Shown one piece after another: positions 49,890 through 58,869 of a stretch of 64,000 bases of DNA (position 1 is its first letter; each line of letters starts with the position of its first letter). Below the pieces are notes generated by a model that had not been told where the DNA came from, ran no database searches, and saw only the letters and a list, made by a program, of their open reading frames with translations. The stretch spans positions 6,289,501 through 6,353,500 of the forward strand of contig NZ_CP029078.1 in NCBI RefSeq assembly GCF_005222485.1, written 5' to 3'. This stretch comes from Streptomyces griseoviridis (GTDB lineage: Bacteria; Actinomycetota; Actinomycetes; Streptomycetales; Streptomycetaceae). The position numbers and the translations under genes were made by a program.

Positions 49890-51938
49890 CTACTCGCCCA
49901 CCGGCAGCGACGCCCCGTCCCGCAGGAACAGCGGGATCCGCTCCAGCGGCGCCTCGACGGTGACCGTCGCGCCGCCCTCGTACCCGCGGCCGGTCCACGC
50001 GTCCGTCCAGGTCGCCCCGGCCGGCAGCCGCACGGCGCGGGTCCTGGCGCCCGCCTCCAGGACCGGCGCGACCAGCAGATCGGGGCCGAGCAGATAGGCG
50101 TCGTCCACCGACCAGGCCGCCGGGTCGCCGGGGAACTCCAGGAACAGCGGGCGCATCACCGGCAGCCCCTCCTCGTGCGCCTGCCGCATCACGTCCAGGA
50201 CGTAGGGGCGCAGCCGCTCCCGCAGCCGCAGGTACCGCTCCAGGATCGCGCCCGCCCGAGGTCCGTACGACCAGACCTCGTTGGGGCCGCCGGTCATCTC
50301 GGGGCCGAGCGGCATGCCCGGGTCGCGGAAGCCGTGCAGCCGCATCAGCGGGGACAGCGCCCCGAACTGGAACCAGCGGACCATCACCTCCCGGTACGCC
50401 GGGTCGTCCGGGTCGCCGCCGTGGAAGCCGCCGATGTCCGTGTTCCACCACGGGATGCCGGACAGCGACGTGTTGAGCCCCGCCGCGATCTGCCGCCGCA
50501 GGGTCGGGAAGTCGGTGCCGATGTCACCGGACCACACCGCGGCGCCGTAGCGCTGACTGCCCGCCCAGGCCGAGCGGTTGAGGGTGATCACCTCGTCGTG
50601 CCCCGACGCCCGCAACCCCTCGTGGAACGTACGGGAGTTCTCCGCCGGGTACGCGTTGCCGACCTCGAGGCCGGGACCCGCCCAGTAGCGCAGGTTCTCC
50701 TGGAACCCCGGCTTCAGCTCAGGCTCGCAGGCGTCCAGCCAGAACGCCGTTATCCCGTACGGATCGAGGTAGTTCTCCTTGATCCTGGACCAGAGGAAAT
50801 CACGCGCCCGCGGGTTCGTCGCGTCGTAGAACGCGACCTGGACCGTGGAGGCGACCCCCTTGTCCGGCCAGTCGGCGTGCGCCGTCGGACCGTACTCCGT
50901 GCCGATGAAGTGGCCGCGCTGCTCCATCAGTTGATGGTTCTCGCTGAGCGGCGACACCGACGGCCACACGCTCACCACCAACGTGATGCCCAGCTCGTCG
51001 AGTTCGCGCACCATCGCCGCCGGGTCGGGCCACTCGGCGGGGTCGAACTTCCACTCGCCCAGATGCGTCCAGTGGAAGAAGTCGCAGACGATCGCCGAGA
51101 TCGGCAGTCCGCGCCGCTTGTACTCCCGTGCCACGGCGAGGAGTTCGTCCTGGGTGCGGTAGCGCAGCTTGCACTGCCAGAACCCGGCCGCCCACGCGGG
51201 CAGCATCGGGGTGCGCCCGGTGACCGCGCTGTAGCGGCGCTGCCCGTCGGCCGGGGCGCCCGCGGTGATCCAGTAGTCGATCTGCCGGGCCGAGTCGGCC
51301 ACCCAGCGGGTGCCGTTGCCCGCCAGCTCCACCCGGCCGATCGCCGGGTTGTTCCACAGCAGGGTGTAGCCGCGGCTGGAGGAGAGCACCGGGACGGTGA
51401 TCTCGGCGTTGCGCTGCACCAGGTCGACCACCAGCCCCTTCTGGTCGAGCCGCCCGTGCTGGTGCTGGCCGAGGCCGTACAGCTTCTCGTCGTCGTAGGC
51501 GGCGAACCGCTGCTCCAGGCGGTGGCTGCCGCCCCCGACCGGGGTGTAGAGGCGCGGGCCGGGCCACCAGAAGTGGGCGCGCTGCTCGGCGAGCAGCTCC
51601 GAGCCGTCGGCGGTGCGCAGGAACCGGAGCTGCCCCTCGGCGTCCACCTCCACGGTGAGCGCGCCGACCGTCAACCGACCGTGCCCCGCGCCGGTCTTGA
51701 CGCTCGACGAGGCCGGCGGCGGGGTGTCGAGCAGCGCGCCGGGCAGGTTCTCCAGGAGGGGGCCGCCGAGGCGGGCCCTGACCCGGACCGCGTCCGGGCC
51801 CCACGGCTGGATCCGCACGGTCTCCTGACGGCCGCTCCACTCCAGCGCGCCGTCCCGCTCGCGGAAGGTGCCGACGGTGGGCGACGACTGCGCCAGGCTG
51901 ACCGTGCCCCTGGACTGGTGCGAGGCAGGCTGATTCAC
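49890..51938 (-). CDS. GH31 alpha-xylosidase
   Basis: The 682-residue intracellular GH31 enzyme has an N-terminal beta-sandwich, and LPAWAAGFWQCKLRYRTQDELL opens the barrel. The aglycone-side segment is ISAIVCDFFHWTHLGEWKFD, the nucleophile Asp402 is in FWLDACEPE and the acid/base Asp472 in WSGDIGTDF. The DFFHW-type motif is one I associate with alpha-xylosidases, which remove xylose from xyloglucan oligosaccharides; alpha-glucosidase activity is less likely. GTG at 51938 follows AGGAGC. It is 99 nt after the LacI stop on the same strand, so both are probably co-transcribed. Confidence 0.88.
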   Translation of the reverse strand: MNQPASHQSRGTVSLAQSSPTVGTFRERDGALEWSGRQETVRIQPWGPDAVRVRARLGGPLLENLPGALLDTPPPASSSVKTGAGHGRLTVGALTVEVDAEGQLRFLRTADGSELLAEQRAHFWWPGPRLYTPVGGGSHRLEQRFAAYDDEKLYGLGQHQHGRLDQKGLVVDLVQRNAEITVPVLSSSRGYTLLWNNPAIGRVELAGNGTRWVADSARQIDYWITAGAPADGQRRYSAVTGRTPMLPAWAAGFWQCKLRYRTQDELLAVAREYKRRGLPISAIVCDFFHWTHLGEWKFDPAEWPDPAAMVRELDELGITLVVSVWPSVSPLSENHQLMEQRGHFIGTEYGPTAHADWPDKGVASTVQVAFYDATNPRARDFLWSRIKENYLDPYGITAFWLDACEPELKPGFQENLRYWAGPGLEVGNAYPAENSRTFHEGLRASGHDEVITLNRSAWAGSQRYGAAVWSGDIGTDFPTLRRQIAAGLNTSLSGIPWWNTDIGGFHGGDPDDPAYREVMVRWFQFGALSPLMRLHGFRDPGMPLGPEMTGGPNEVWSYGPRAGAILERYLRLRERLRPYVLDVMRQAHEEGLPVMRPLFLEFPGDPAAWSVDDAYLLGPDLLVAPVLEAGARTRAVRLPAGATWTDAWTGRGYEGGATVTVEAPLERIPLFLRDGASLPVGE

Positions 51939-52037
51939 GTGGGGTGCTCCTGATGACGTGGAGACAGGGGGGTGCCCCGGAGGGCGCGGGGGCGGTGCGC
52001 GGAAGGTCGGGGGAGGGTGCGGGGCGGTGCGCGGACG

Positions 52038-53093
52038 TCAGGCGGGGGCGCCGGCGGGCGCCGGACCCGTGCTCGCCCTGACCGTCAACTCGGGTGCGAT
52101 CAGCACGACATCGTCGAGGTCGCGGCCGTCGAGCTTGGCCATCAGCTGTTCGACGGCGCTGCGGCCCATCTCCTGGGCGGGGATGGCGACGGACGTCAGC
52201 CGCACGGACGCCTGCACGGCGACCTGCTCCGGGCAGATGGCGACCACCGACACGTCCTCGGGCACCGCCCTGCCCTGCTGGCGCAGCAGGGCGAGCAGCG
52301 GCTCCACCGCCGACTCGTTCTGCACCACGAACCCGGTGGTGCCCGGCCGTTCGTCCAGCACCCGGGCGAGGGTCGCGGCCATCGCGGCGTAGCCGCCCTC
52401 GCACGGCCTGTGCAGCAGCCGGATGCCCAACTCCCGTGCCCGGGACCTGAGTCCGTCCAGGGTGCGTTCGGCGAAGCCGGTGTGCCGCTCGTAGACGGCG
52501 GGTGCCTCGCCGATGACAGCGATGTCACGGTGGCCGAGCAGCGCCAGATGCTCGACGCAGAGCGCGCCCGTCGCCCGGAAGTCGAGATCGACGCAGGTGA
52601 GCCCCGTGGTGTCGGCCGGCAGCCCGATCAGCACCGACGGCTGCTCGTCCCCCGGCCTCGCCCCCGCTCGGCCCAGGGTGCCGCCGCCGCGCAGCAACGG
52701 CAGCCGCTCGTCGTCGAGTTCGACGTCCATCAGGATCATCGCGTCGGCCAGGCCGCTGCCGGTGACCCGGCGGACCGCGTCCGGGCCCTCCTCGCCGGTG
52801 AGCAGCAGGACGTCGTAGCCGTGGGTGCGGGCCGTGGTGGCGACCGCGATGGCGATCTCCATCATCACCGGCACGTACATGTCGGTGCGCAGCGGCACCA
52901 TCAGCGCGATGATGTTGGACCGGCTGCTGGCCAGCGCCCGCGCCCCGGCGTTCGGGTGGTAGCCGAGCTCCTTGATGCTCTCCTCCACCCGCAGCCGGGT
53001 GGTCGTGGAGATGGACCGCTTGCCGCTGAGGACATAGCTCACCGTGCTCGCCGAGACTCCGGCGTGCTGGGCGACCTCGGCGAGGGTGACCAT
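52038..53093 (-). CDS. LacI-family transcriptional repressor of the glycan locus
   Basis: The 351-residue regulator has a classical LacI headpiece (MVTLAEVAQHAGVSASTVSYVLSGKRSISTTTRLRVEE) with hinge helix PNAGARALASSR, then a periplasmic-binding-like sensor domain. ATG at 53093 is the natural start; the frame extends to 53219 but would place the operators inside the gene. Two copies of the GAAGCGCTTC operator flank its promoter, and the same operator occurs before GH3 and before the transporter operon, so it very likely represses itself and the whole locus. The inducer would be an imported oligosaccharide or sugar. Confidence 0.92.
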   Translation of the reverse strand: MVTLAEVAQHAGVSASTVSYVLSGKRSISTTTRLRVEESIKELGYHPNAGARALASSRSNIIALMVPLRTDMYVPVMMEIAIAVATTARTHGYDVLLLTGEEGPDAVRRVTGSGLADAMILMDVELDDERLPLLRGGGTLGRAGARPGDEQPSVLIGLPADTTGLTCVDLDFRATGALCVEHLALLGHRDIAVIGEAPAVYERHTGFAERTLDGLRSRARELGIRLLHRPCEGGYAAMAATLARVLDERPGTTGFVVQNESAVEPLLALLRQQGRAVPEDVSVVAICPEQVAVQASVRLTSVAIPAQEMGRSAVEQLMAKLDGRDLDDVVLIAPELTVRASTGPAPAGAPA

Positions 53094-53110
53094 CCAGCTC
53101 TCCCAGCGGT

Positions 53111-53125
53111 GTGAAGCGCTTCGAC
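53111..53125. promoter_or_regulatory. LacI operator, downstream copy at lacI gene
   Basis: GTGAAGCGCTTCGAC contains the 10-bp core GAAGCGCTTC with imperfect outer bases. It lies 18 bp before the lacI start codon, downstream of the likely promoter. Confidence 0.6.
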
Positions 53126-53164
53126 AGTGCGCAAGGTGTACAGGGGCAGGTGAGGGTGGTTCGA

Positions 53165-53193
53165 CAGTAGCTTCCCGCCGAGAGGGTGTCCAT
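53165..53193 (-). promoter_or_regulatory. Candidate promoter of the lacI gene
   Basis: On the minus strand TGGACA (53193-53188) and TACTGT (53170-53165) are spaced by 17 bp, between the two LacI operators. Confidence 0.4.
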
Positions 53194-53196
53194 AGG

Positions 53197-53218
53197 GTGT
53201 CGAAGCGCTTCGACACCA
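53197..53218. promoter_or_regulatory. LacI operator, best copy
   Basis: This is a perfect 22-bp palindrome with the core TCGAAGCGCTTCGA flanked by GGTG and CACC. It lies upstream of the lacI promoter, about 90 bp (centre to centre) from the second copy, so looping between them is possible. The next 50 bp (53221-53270) hold CCGGCGAA/CCGGCGA direct repeats and no gene. Confidence 0.75.
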
Positions 53219-53465
53219 ATTCCCGGCGAACCGGCGAACCGGCGACCGGCGACCGGCGAACCGGTTACCGGGCGCTCCGCCCGGCCGGTTCTCGTCACGC
53301 CCGTCCCGCGCGCCCGTCCCGCCCGCCCGTCCGGGGCGGCCGGCCGCTGGGCCGAACGGCTGCGCGCGGGGTGGTGGCCCCGTCCGGGATCAGGTACATA
53401 CGTTCAGGTAGCACCCGTCGGTAGTCAAACAGGACCATGATCCCGATCCGCGACGAGGTGGACCC

Positions 53466-55400
53466 ATGTCCGCACCACCCAGCAGCAAGCCCACCGTCTC
53501 CGAGCGCGAGGCCCGCGAGGTGGCCGAGGCGGCCCGCGACCAGGAGTGGCGCAAGCCGAGCTTCGCCAAGGAACTCTTCCTCGGCCGCTTCCGGCTCGAC
53601 CTGGTCCACCCGCACCCCACCCCCGCCGCCGAGGACGTCGGACGCGGCGAGGAGTTCCTCGCCCGGCTGCGCGCCTTCTGCGAGACACGCATCGACGGCG
53701 CCCTCATCGAGCGCGAGGCGCGCATCCCCGACGAGGTGGTCGCGGGACTCAAGGAACTCGGCGCCCTCGGCATGAAGATCGCCCCCGAGTACGGCGGCCT
53801 CGGCCTCACCCAGGTGTACTACAACAAGGCGCTCGCCCTGGTCGGCTCGGCCTCGCCCGCGGTCGGCGTGCTGCTCTCGGCCCACCAGTCGATCGGCGTG
53901 CCGCAGCCCGTGAAGCTGTTCGGCACCGACGAGCAGAAGCGGGCCTTCCTGCCCCGCTGCGCCCGCACCGACATCAGCGCCTTCCTGCTCACCGAGCCCG
54001 ACGTCGGCTCCGACCCGGCCCGCCTGGCCGCGAGCGCGGTCCCCGACGGCGACGACTACCTCCTCGACGGCGTGAAGCTGTGGACCACCAACGGCGTCGT
54101 CGCCGACCTGCTGGTGGTGATGGCCAGGGTGCCCAGGAGCGCGGGCCACAGGGGCGGCATCACCGCCTTCGTCGTGGAGGCCGACTCGCCCGGCATCACC
54201 GTCGAGAACCGCAACGCCTTCATGGGCCTGCGCGGCATCGAGAACGGCGTCACCCGCTTCCACCGGGTCAGGGTCCCGGCCGCGCACCGGATCGGCCCCG
54301 AGGGCGCGGGCCTGAAGATCGCCCTGACCACTCTCAACACCGGCAGGCTCTCGCTGCCCGCGTCCTGCGTGGCGGCGGGCAAGTGGTGTCTGAAGATCGC
54401 CCGCGAGTGGTCGGCGGCCCGCGAGCAGTGGGGCAAGCCGCTCGCCCACCACGAGGCGGTCGGCGCGAAGATCTCCTTCATCGCCGCCACCACCTTCGCC
54501 CTCGAAGCCGTCCTCGACCTGTCGAGCCAGATGGCCGACGAGGACCGCAACGACATCCGCATCGAGGGCGCGCTCGCCAAGCTCTACGCCTCCGAGATGG
54601 GCTGGCGGATGGCGGACGACCTGGTCCAGCTCCGCGGCGGGCGCGGCTTCGAGACCGCGGCCTCCCTCGCGGCCCGCGGCGAACGGGCGGTCCCCGCCGA
54701 GCAGCTCCTGCGGGACCTGCGCATCAACCGCATCTTCGAGGGCTCCACCGAGATCATGCATCTGCTGATCGCGCGGGAGGCCGTCGACGCCCACCTCGCC
54801 GTGGCCGGGAACCTCATCGACCCCGAGGCGACCCTCCAGGACAAGGCGAAGGCGGGCGCGAGCGCCGGGGTCTTCTACGCCAGGTGGCTGCCCAAGCTCG
54901 TCGCGGGGCAGGGCCAACTACCGGGCGCCTACCCGGAGTTCCGCCGCGAGGTGGACCTCTCCAAGCAGTTGCGCTACGTCGAGCGCACCGCCCGCAGACT
55001 GGCCCGCGCCACCTTCTACGGGATGTCCCGCTGGCAGGGCCGGATGGAGACCAAGCAGGGCTTCCTCGGCCGGATCGTCGACATCGGCGCGGAGCTGTTC
55101 GCGATGAGCGCGGCCTGCGTACGGGCCGAACTCCTGCGCTCCCGGGGCGACCACGGTCGCGAGGCGTACCAACTCGCCGACGCCTTCTGCCGCCAGGCCC
55201 GCATCCGGATCGAGGAACTCTTCGGACGGCTGTGGACCAACACCGACGATCTGGACCGCACAGTCGTCAAGGGTGTCCTCGCGGGCACCTACAGCTGGCT
55301 GGAGGACGGCATCGTCGACCCCTCGGGGGAGGGCCCGTGGATCGCGGCGACCGACCCAGGGCCCTCCGAGAAGGAGAACGCGCACCGCACGATCCGGTGA
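53466..55400 (+). CDS. Acyl-CoA dehydrogenase (long/very-long-chain type)
   Basis: The 644-residue flavoprotein is longer than standard acyl-CoA dehydrogenases (about 390) and resembles the VLCAD/ACAD9 architecture. The FAD-binding landmarks are FLLTEPDVGSDPARL and KLWTTNGVVADLLVV. The catalytic base lies in LRINRIFEGSTEIMHLL, and a C-terminal helical extension of about 180 residues is seen in membrane-associated members. It oxidises acyl-CoA thioesters in beta-oxidation. ATG at 53466 follows GACGAGGTGG. It is not linked to the sugar locus by any operator and probably has its own promoter in the 53220-53465 gap. Confidence 0.9.
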   Translation: MSAPPSSKPTVSEREAREVAEAARDQEWRKPSFAKELFLGRFRLDLVHPHPTPAAEDVGRGEEFLARLRAFCETRIDGALIEREARIPDEVVAGLKELGALGMKIAPEYGGLGLTQVYYNKALALVGSASPAVGVLLSAHQSIGVPQPVKLFGTDEQKRAFLPRCARTDISAFLLTEPDVGSDPARLAASAVPDGDDYLLDGVKLWTTNGVVADLLVVMARVPRSAGHRGGITAFVVEADSPGITVENRNAFMGLRGIENGVTRFHRVRVPAAHRIGPEGAGLKIALTTLNTGRLSLPASCVAAGKWCLKIAREWSAAREQWGKPLAHHEAVGAKISFIAATTFALEAVLDLSSQMADEDRNDIRIEGALAKLYASEMGWRMADDLVQLRGGRGFETAASLAARGERAVPAEQLLRDLRINRIFEGSTEIMHLLIAREAVDAHLAVAGNLIDPEATLQDKAKAGASAGVFYARWLPKLVAGQGQLPGAYPEFRREVDLSKQLRYVERTARRLARATFYGMSRWQGRMETKQGFLGRIVDIGAELFAMSAACVRAELLRSRGDHGREAYQLADAFCRQARIRIEELFGRLWTNTDDLDRTVVKGVLAGTYSWLEDGIVDPSGEGPWIAATDPGPSEKENAHRTIR

Positions 55401-55422
55401 ACGCCCCCGGCGGCGGGTGCCG

Positions 55423-55872
55423 TCAGCAGTACGTGTCGCTGGGGTCCCGCGTCGTCCAGGAGCAGGAGTCGGCCTTGCCGCCGCTCGCCTTGAGCAGCGT
55501 CGCCGTGTCGCTGGTGTTGTTCCAGACGTACGCGGCCCGGTTCTGGAACGTGTTCGACGCGGTGTCCGAGCCCTTGCCGGTCCGTACCTTCAGGGTCTTG
55601 CCAGCGCCGATCTTGATGTTCTTGAAGGTGTAGCGGTGGTTCGAGGCGTCCTTGAGGACCCAGCCCTTCAGTGTGATCGCGGAGCGGCTGGTGTTCTTGA
55701 TCTGCACCCACTCCGCGTTCAGGCTCTTGTTCGACCGGTCGTCAGGACCCGGGCTGTCGAACCAGACGTGGTGGATGACGACCCCGCCGGCGGCTTCGGC
55801 GGGTGAGCTGAGCAGGGTGCCGGTCAGGACGGCGGCGCCCGCGAGAGCGGGCAGAGCGGCGCGCATGCGCAT
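55423..55872 (-). CDS. Secreted lamin-tail-domain protein
   Basis: The 149-residue secreted protein starts with a signal peptide (MRMRAALPALAGAAVLTGTLLS, cleavage near AEA). The mature part is one lamin tail domain: VVIHHVWFDSPGPDDRSNKSLNAEWVQIKN, then ITLKGWVLKDASNHRYTF and SNTFQNRAAYVWNNTSDTATLL. It ends in a Cys pair (SCSWTTRDPSDTYC). Such small LTD proteins are common in Streptomyces; their role is unknown, though LTDs often accompany extracellular nucleases or surface binding. ATG at 55872 is chosen because the signal peptide starts there. It is convergent with the acyl-CoA dehydrogenase. Confidence 0.82.
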   Translation of the reverse strand: MRMRAALPALAGAAVLTGTLLSSPAEAAGGVVIHHVWFDSPGPDDRSNKSLNAEWVQIKNTSRSAITLKGWVLKDASNHRYTFKNIKIGAGKTLKVRTGKGSDTASNTFQNRAAYVWNNTSDTATLLKASGGKADSCSWTTRDPSDTYC

Positions 55873-56058
55873 GGAGATCCCCCCGGATGTCCGTTCGCCG
55901 GTCGATCGTCCACCGACCGGTGAGAGAAGTGTTACCACATGATCTTCACCTGGGTTTCACAAAGGAGGTTTTCCCTGCAATCGACCCAAGGAGCGACAAG
56001 CCACCCGCCCGAGGGACGCCCTGTCCCGCCACCCTCCCGATACGGCAACAATGGGGGA

Positions 56059-57321
56059 ATGAGCGACAGTCCAGCACCCCTCGCCGACCCCCACGTCGTC
56101 TACGATCCCGTGGCGGGCGGCGGCCCCAAGGATCTCGTGATCCTCGGATCCACCGGGTCGATCGGCACCCAGGCCATCGACCTCGTGCTGCGCAACCCCG
56201 ACCGCTTCACGGTCTGTGGCATCTCCGCCGACGGCGGGCGGGTCTCCCTGCTGGCCGAGCAGGCCCACCGGCTGCGGGTGCGGACCGTCGCCGTCGCCCG
56301 GGAGAGCGCCGTACCTGCCCTGCGCGAGGCGCTCTCCGCGCGCTACGGCACGGGCGAGCCGCTCCCCGAGATCCTCGTGGGCCAGGACGCCTCCACCGAC
56401 CTGGCCGGCTCCCCCTGCCACACCGTGCTCAACGGCATCACCGGCTCCATCGGCCTCGCCCCCACCCTCGCCGCGCTGACCGCGGGCCACACCCTCGCGC
56501 TCGCCAACAAGGAGTCGCTCATCGTGGGCGGCCCGCTGGTCAAGGCGCTGGCCGAGCCGGGCCAGATCATCCCGGTCGACTCCGAGCACGCGGCCCTCTT
56601 CCAGGCGCTCGCCGCCGGCACCCGCGCCGACGTCCGCAAACTCGTCGTCACCGCGTCGGGCGGCCCCTTCCGCGGCCGCACCAGGGCCGACCTCGCGCGG
56701 GTCACCGTCGAGGAAGCCCTCGCCCACCCCACCTGGGCGATGGGCCCGGTGATCACCATCAACTCCGCGACCCTCGTCAACAAGGGGCTGGAGGTGATCG
56801 AGGCGCACCTCCTCTACGACATTCCCTTCGACCGCATTGAGGTGGTCGTGCATCCCCAGTCGTATGTCCACTCGATGGTTGAGTTCACGGACGGATCGAC
56901 ACTGGCCCAGGCGACGCCCCCCGACATGGGCGGCCCGATCGCCATCGGCCTCGGCTGGCCCGAACGGGTACCGGACGCGGCCCCCGCGTTCGACTGGAGC
57001 AAGGCGTCGACGTGGGAGTTCTTCCCGCTCGACGACGAGGCGTTCCCCTCGGTGAGCCTCGCCCGGCACGTGGGCGGGCTCGCGGGGACCGCCCCGGCGG
57101 TGTTCAATGCCGCCAACGAGGAGTGCGTCGAGGCCTTCCGCGCCGGCGCGCTGCCGTTCAACGGGATCATGGACACCGTGACCCGGGTGGTCGAGGAACA
57201 CGGCACCCCGGACCCGGGAACCTCGCTCACCGTTCAGGACGTCCTCGAAGCGGAGACCTGGGCACGAGCCCGTGCCAGGGAACTGACAGCGCAGACGGCG
57301 ACCGCGGAGGCGCGTGCATGA
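56059..57321 (+). CDS. dxr: 1-deoxy-D-xylulose-5-phosphate reductoisomerase
   Basis: The 420-residue enzyme is of full length for the family. It has the NADPH motif [26 protein letters not shown], the metal/substrate segment [27 protein letters not shown] with the flexible active-site loop, and [12 protein letters not shown]. It makes 2-C-methyl-D-erythritol 4-phosphate, the committed step of the MEP isoprenoid pathway. ATG at 56059 has only a poorly spaced GGGGGA, so a leaderless or short-leader transcript is possible. The next gene overlaps by ATGA, and the other MEP gene ispG follows. Confidence 0.95.
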   Translation: MSDSPAPLADPHVVYDPVAGGGPKDLVILGSTGSIGTQAIDLVLRNPDRFTVCGISADGGRVSLLAEQAHRLRVRTVAVARESAVPALREALSARYGTGEPLPEILVGQDASTDLAGSPCHTVLNGITGSIGLAPTLAALTAGHTLALANKESLIVGGPLVKALAEPGQIIPVDSEHAALFQALAAGTRADVRKLVVTASGGPFRGRTRADLARVTVEEALAHPTWAMGPVITINSATLVNKGLEVIEAHLLYDIPFDRIEVVVHPQSYVHSMVEFTDGSTLAQATPPDMGGPIAIGLGWPERVPDAAPAFDWSKASTWEFFPLDDEAFPSVSLARHVGGLAGTAPAVFNAANEECVEAFRAGALPFNGIMDTVTRVVEEHGTPDPGTSLTVQDVLEAETWARARARELTAQTATAEARA

Positions 57322-58622
57322 CGTCCTTGATGATGATCCTCGGCATAGTCGTCTTCGCGTTCGGCCTGCTGGTCTCGATCGCCTGGCACGAACTGGGCCA
57401 CCTGTCCACGGCGAAACTCTTCGGCATCCGGGTCCCGCAGTACATGGTCGGCTTCGGCCCGACGATCTTCTCCCGCACCAAGGGCGACACCGAGTACGGC
57501 ATCAAGGCCGTCCCGCTCGGCGGCTACATCCGCATGATCGGCATGTTCCCGCCCGGCCCCGACGGCCGCCTGGAGGCCCGCTCCACCTCGCCCTGGCGCG
57601 GCATGATCGAGGACGCCCGCTCGGCCGCCTTCGAGGAACTGCGCCCCGGCGACGAGACCCGCCTCTTCTACACCCGCGCCCCGTGGAAACGGGTCATCGT
57701 GATGTTCGCGGGCCCCTTCATGAACCTGATCCTCGCGGTGGCGCTGTTCTTCACCGTCCTCATGGGCTTCGGCGTCTCCCAGCAGACCACCACCGTCAGC
57801 TCCGTCTCCCAGTGCGTCATCGCGCAGAGCGAGAACCGCGACAGCTGCCGGACGGGCGACGCCGCCTCCCCGGCCGCCGCCGCCGGACTCAAGGCGGGCG
57901 ACAAGATCGTCTCCTTCGGCGGGGTGAGGACCCAGGACTGGGACAGGCTCTCCGACCTGATCCGCGCCAACCCCGGCAAGGACGTCCCGATCGTCGTCCA
58001 GCGCGACGGCAAGGACCTCACCCTGCACGCGACCATCGCCACCAACCAGGTCGCCAAGAAGGACTCAAGCGGCGCCATCGTCCAGGGCCAGTACGTCAAG
58101 GCCGGCTTCCTCGGCTTCAGCGCCGCCACCGGCATCGTCCGCCAGGACTTCGGCGACTCCGTGACCTGGATGAGCGACCGCGTCGGCGACGCCGTCGACT
58201 CCATCGTGGCGCTCCCCGGCAAGATCCCCGCCCTCTGGGACGCCGCCTTCGGCGACGGCAAGCGGGCGGCTGACTCCCCGATGGGCGTGGTCGGCGCGGC
58301 CCGCGTCGGCGGTGAGATCTTCACCCTCGACATCCCCGCCAGCCAGCAGCTCGCGATGTTCGTCATGCTGGTCGCCGGCTTCAACCTCTCGCTGTTCCTC
58401 TTCAACATGCTCCCGCTGCTCCCGCTGGACGGCGGCCACATCGCCGGCGCCCTCTGGGAAGGGCTGCGCCGCAACCTCGCGAAGCTGCTGCGCCGCCCCG
58501 ACCCCGGCCCCTTCGACGTGGCGAAGCTGATGCCGGTCGCCTACGTCGTCGCCGGGATCTTCGTCTGCTTCACCATCCTGGTGATGATCGCGGACGTGGT
58601 GAACCCGGTACGGATCTCATGA
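57318..58622 (+). CDS. Site-2 intramembrane metalloprotease (RseP/Rip1-like)
   Basis: The 434-residue membrane protease has the zinc motif HELGH in TM1 (His24, Glu25, His28) and the third ligand in [15 protein letters not shown] near the C-terminus. A PDZ domain lies between ([23 protein letters not shown]), and [10 protein letters not shown] marks the second conserved helix. It cleaves membrane-bound anti-sigma factors or similar substrates. It overlaps dxr by ATGA, and the dxr - rip1 - ispG - GNAT order is also found in Mycobacterium tuberculosis (Rv2870c-Rv2867c), from memory. Confidence 0.93.
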   Translation: MTSLMMILGIVVFAFGLLVSIAWHELGHLSTAKLFGIRVPQYMVGFGPTIFSRTKGDTEYGIKAVPLGGYIRMIGMFPPGPDGRLEARSTSPWRGMIEDARSAAFEELRPGDETRLFYTRAPWKRVIVMFAGPFMNLILAVALFFTVLMGFGVSQQTTTVSSVSQCVIAQSENRDSCRTGDAASPAAAAGLKAGDKIVSFGGVRTQDWDRLSDLIRANPGKDVPIVVQRDGKDLTLHATIATNQVAKKDSSGAIVQGQYVKAGFLGFSAATGIVRQDFGDSVTWMSDRVGDAVDSIVALPGKIPALWDAAFGDGKRAADSPMGVVGAARVGGEIFTLDIPASQQLAMFVMLVAGFNLSLFLFNMLPLLPLDGGHIAGALWEGLRRNLAKLLRRPDPGPFDVAKLMPVAYVVAGIFVCFTILVMIADVVNPVRIS

Positions 58623-58625
58623 TCC

Positions 58626-58641
58626 GGTGACCGCGGTCACC
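58626..58641. other. 16-bp perfect palindrome
   Basis: GGTGACCGCGGTCACC follows the protease stop. Shortly after (58662-58685) GATCGCGC is repeated. They may act as accessory terminator structures; no gene is seen in 58623-58869. Confidence 0.4.
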
Positions 58642-58717
58642 GCGTGGGTCGCGGGGGTCGCGTGATCGCGCGATCGCGCGATCCACGCGGTTCCCCTCCC
58701 GGACACCCCCGGTTCAC

Positions 58718-58748
58718 GGCGGCCCGGCACCCTCGGTGCCGGGCCGCC
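58718..58748 (+). terminator. Terminator hairpin between protease gene and ispG
   Basis: GGCGGCCCGGCAC (58718-58730) pairs perfectly with GTGCCGGGCCGCC (58736-58748) around loop CCTCG. It suggests ispG has its own promoter. Confidence 0.75.
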
Positions 58749-58869
58749 CCCGTCGGGTGGGTTTCCCGCTGTGATGTGCTCGGGCCAAGCCATGTGTCGT
58801 AATCTCGAAGCCTGGAGCCCGATGACCGCGGGACCGGAGCCTGATCCACGACTTGGGGTTGCACAGCAG

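Noticed and set aside
53094..53219. 42-residue N-terminal extension of the LacI protein
   Set aside because: It would put both operators and the promoter inside the gene, and the helix-turn-helix starts at the ATG at 53093.
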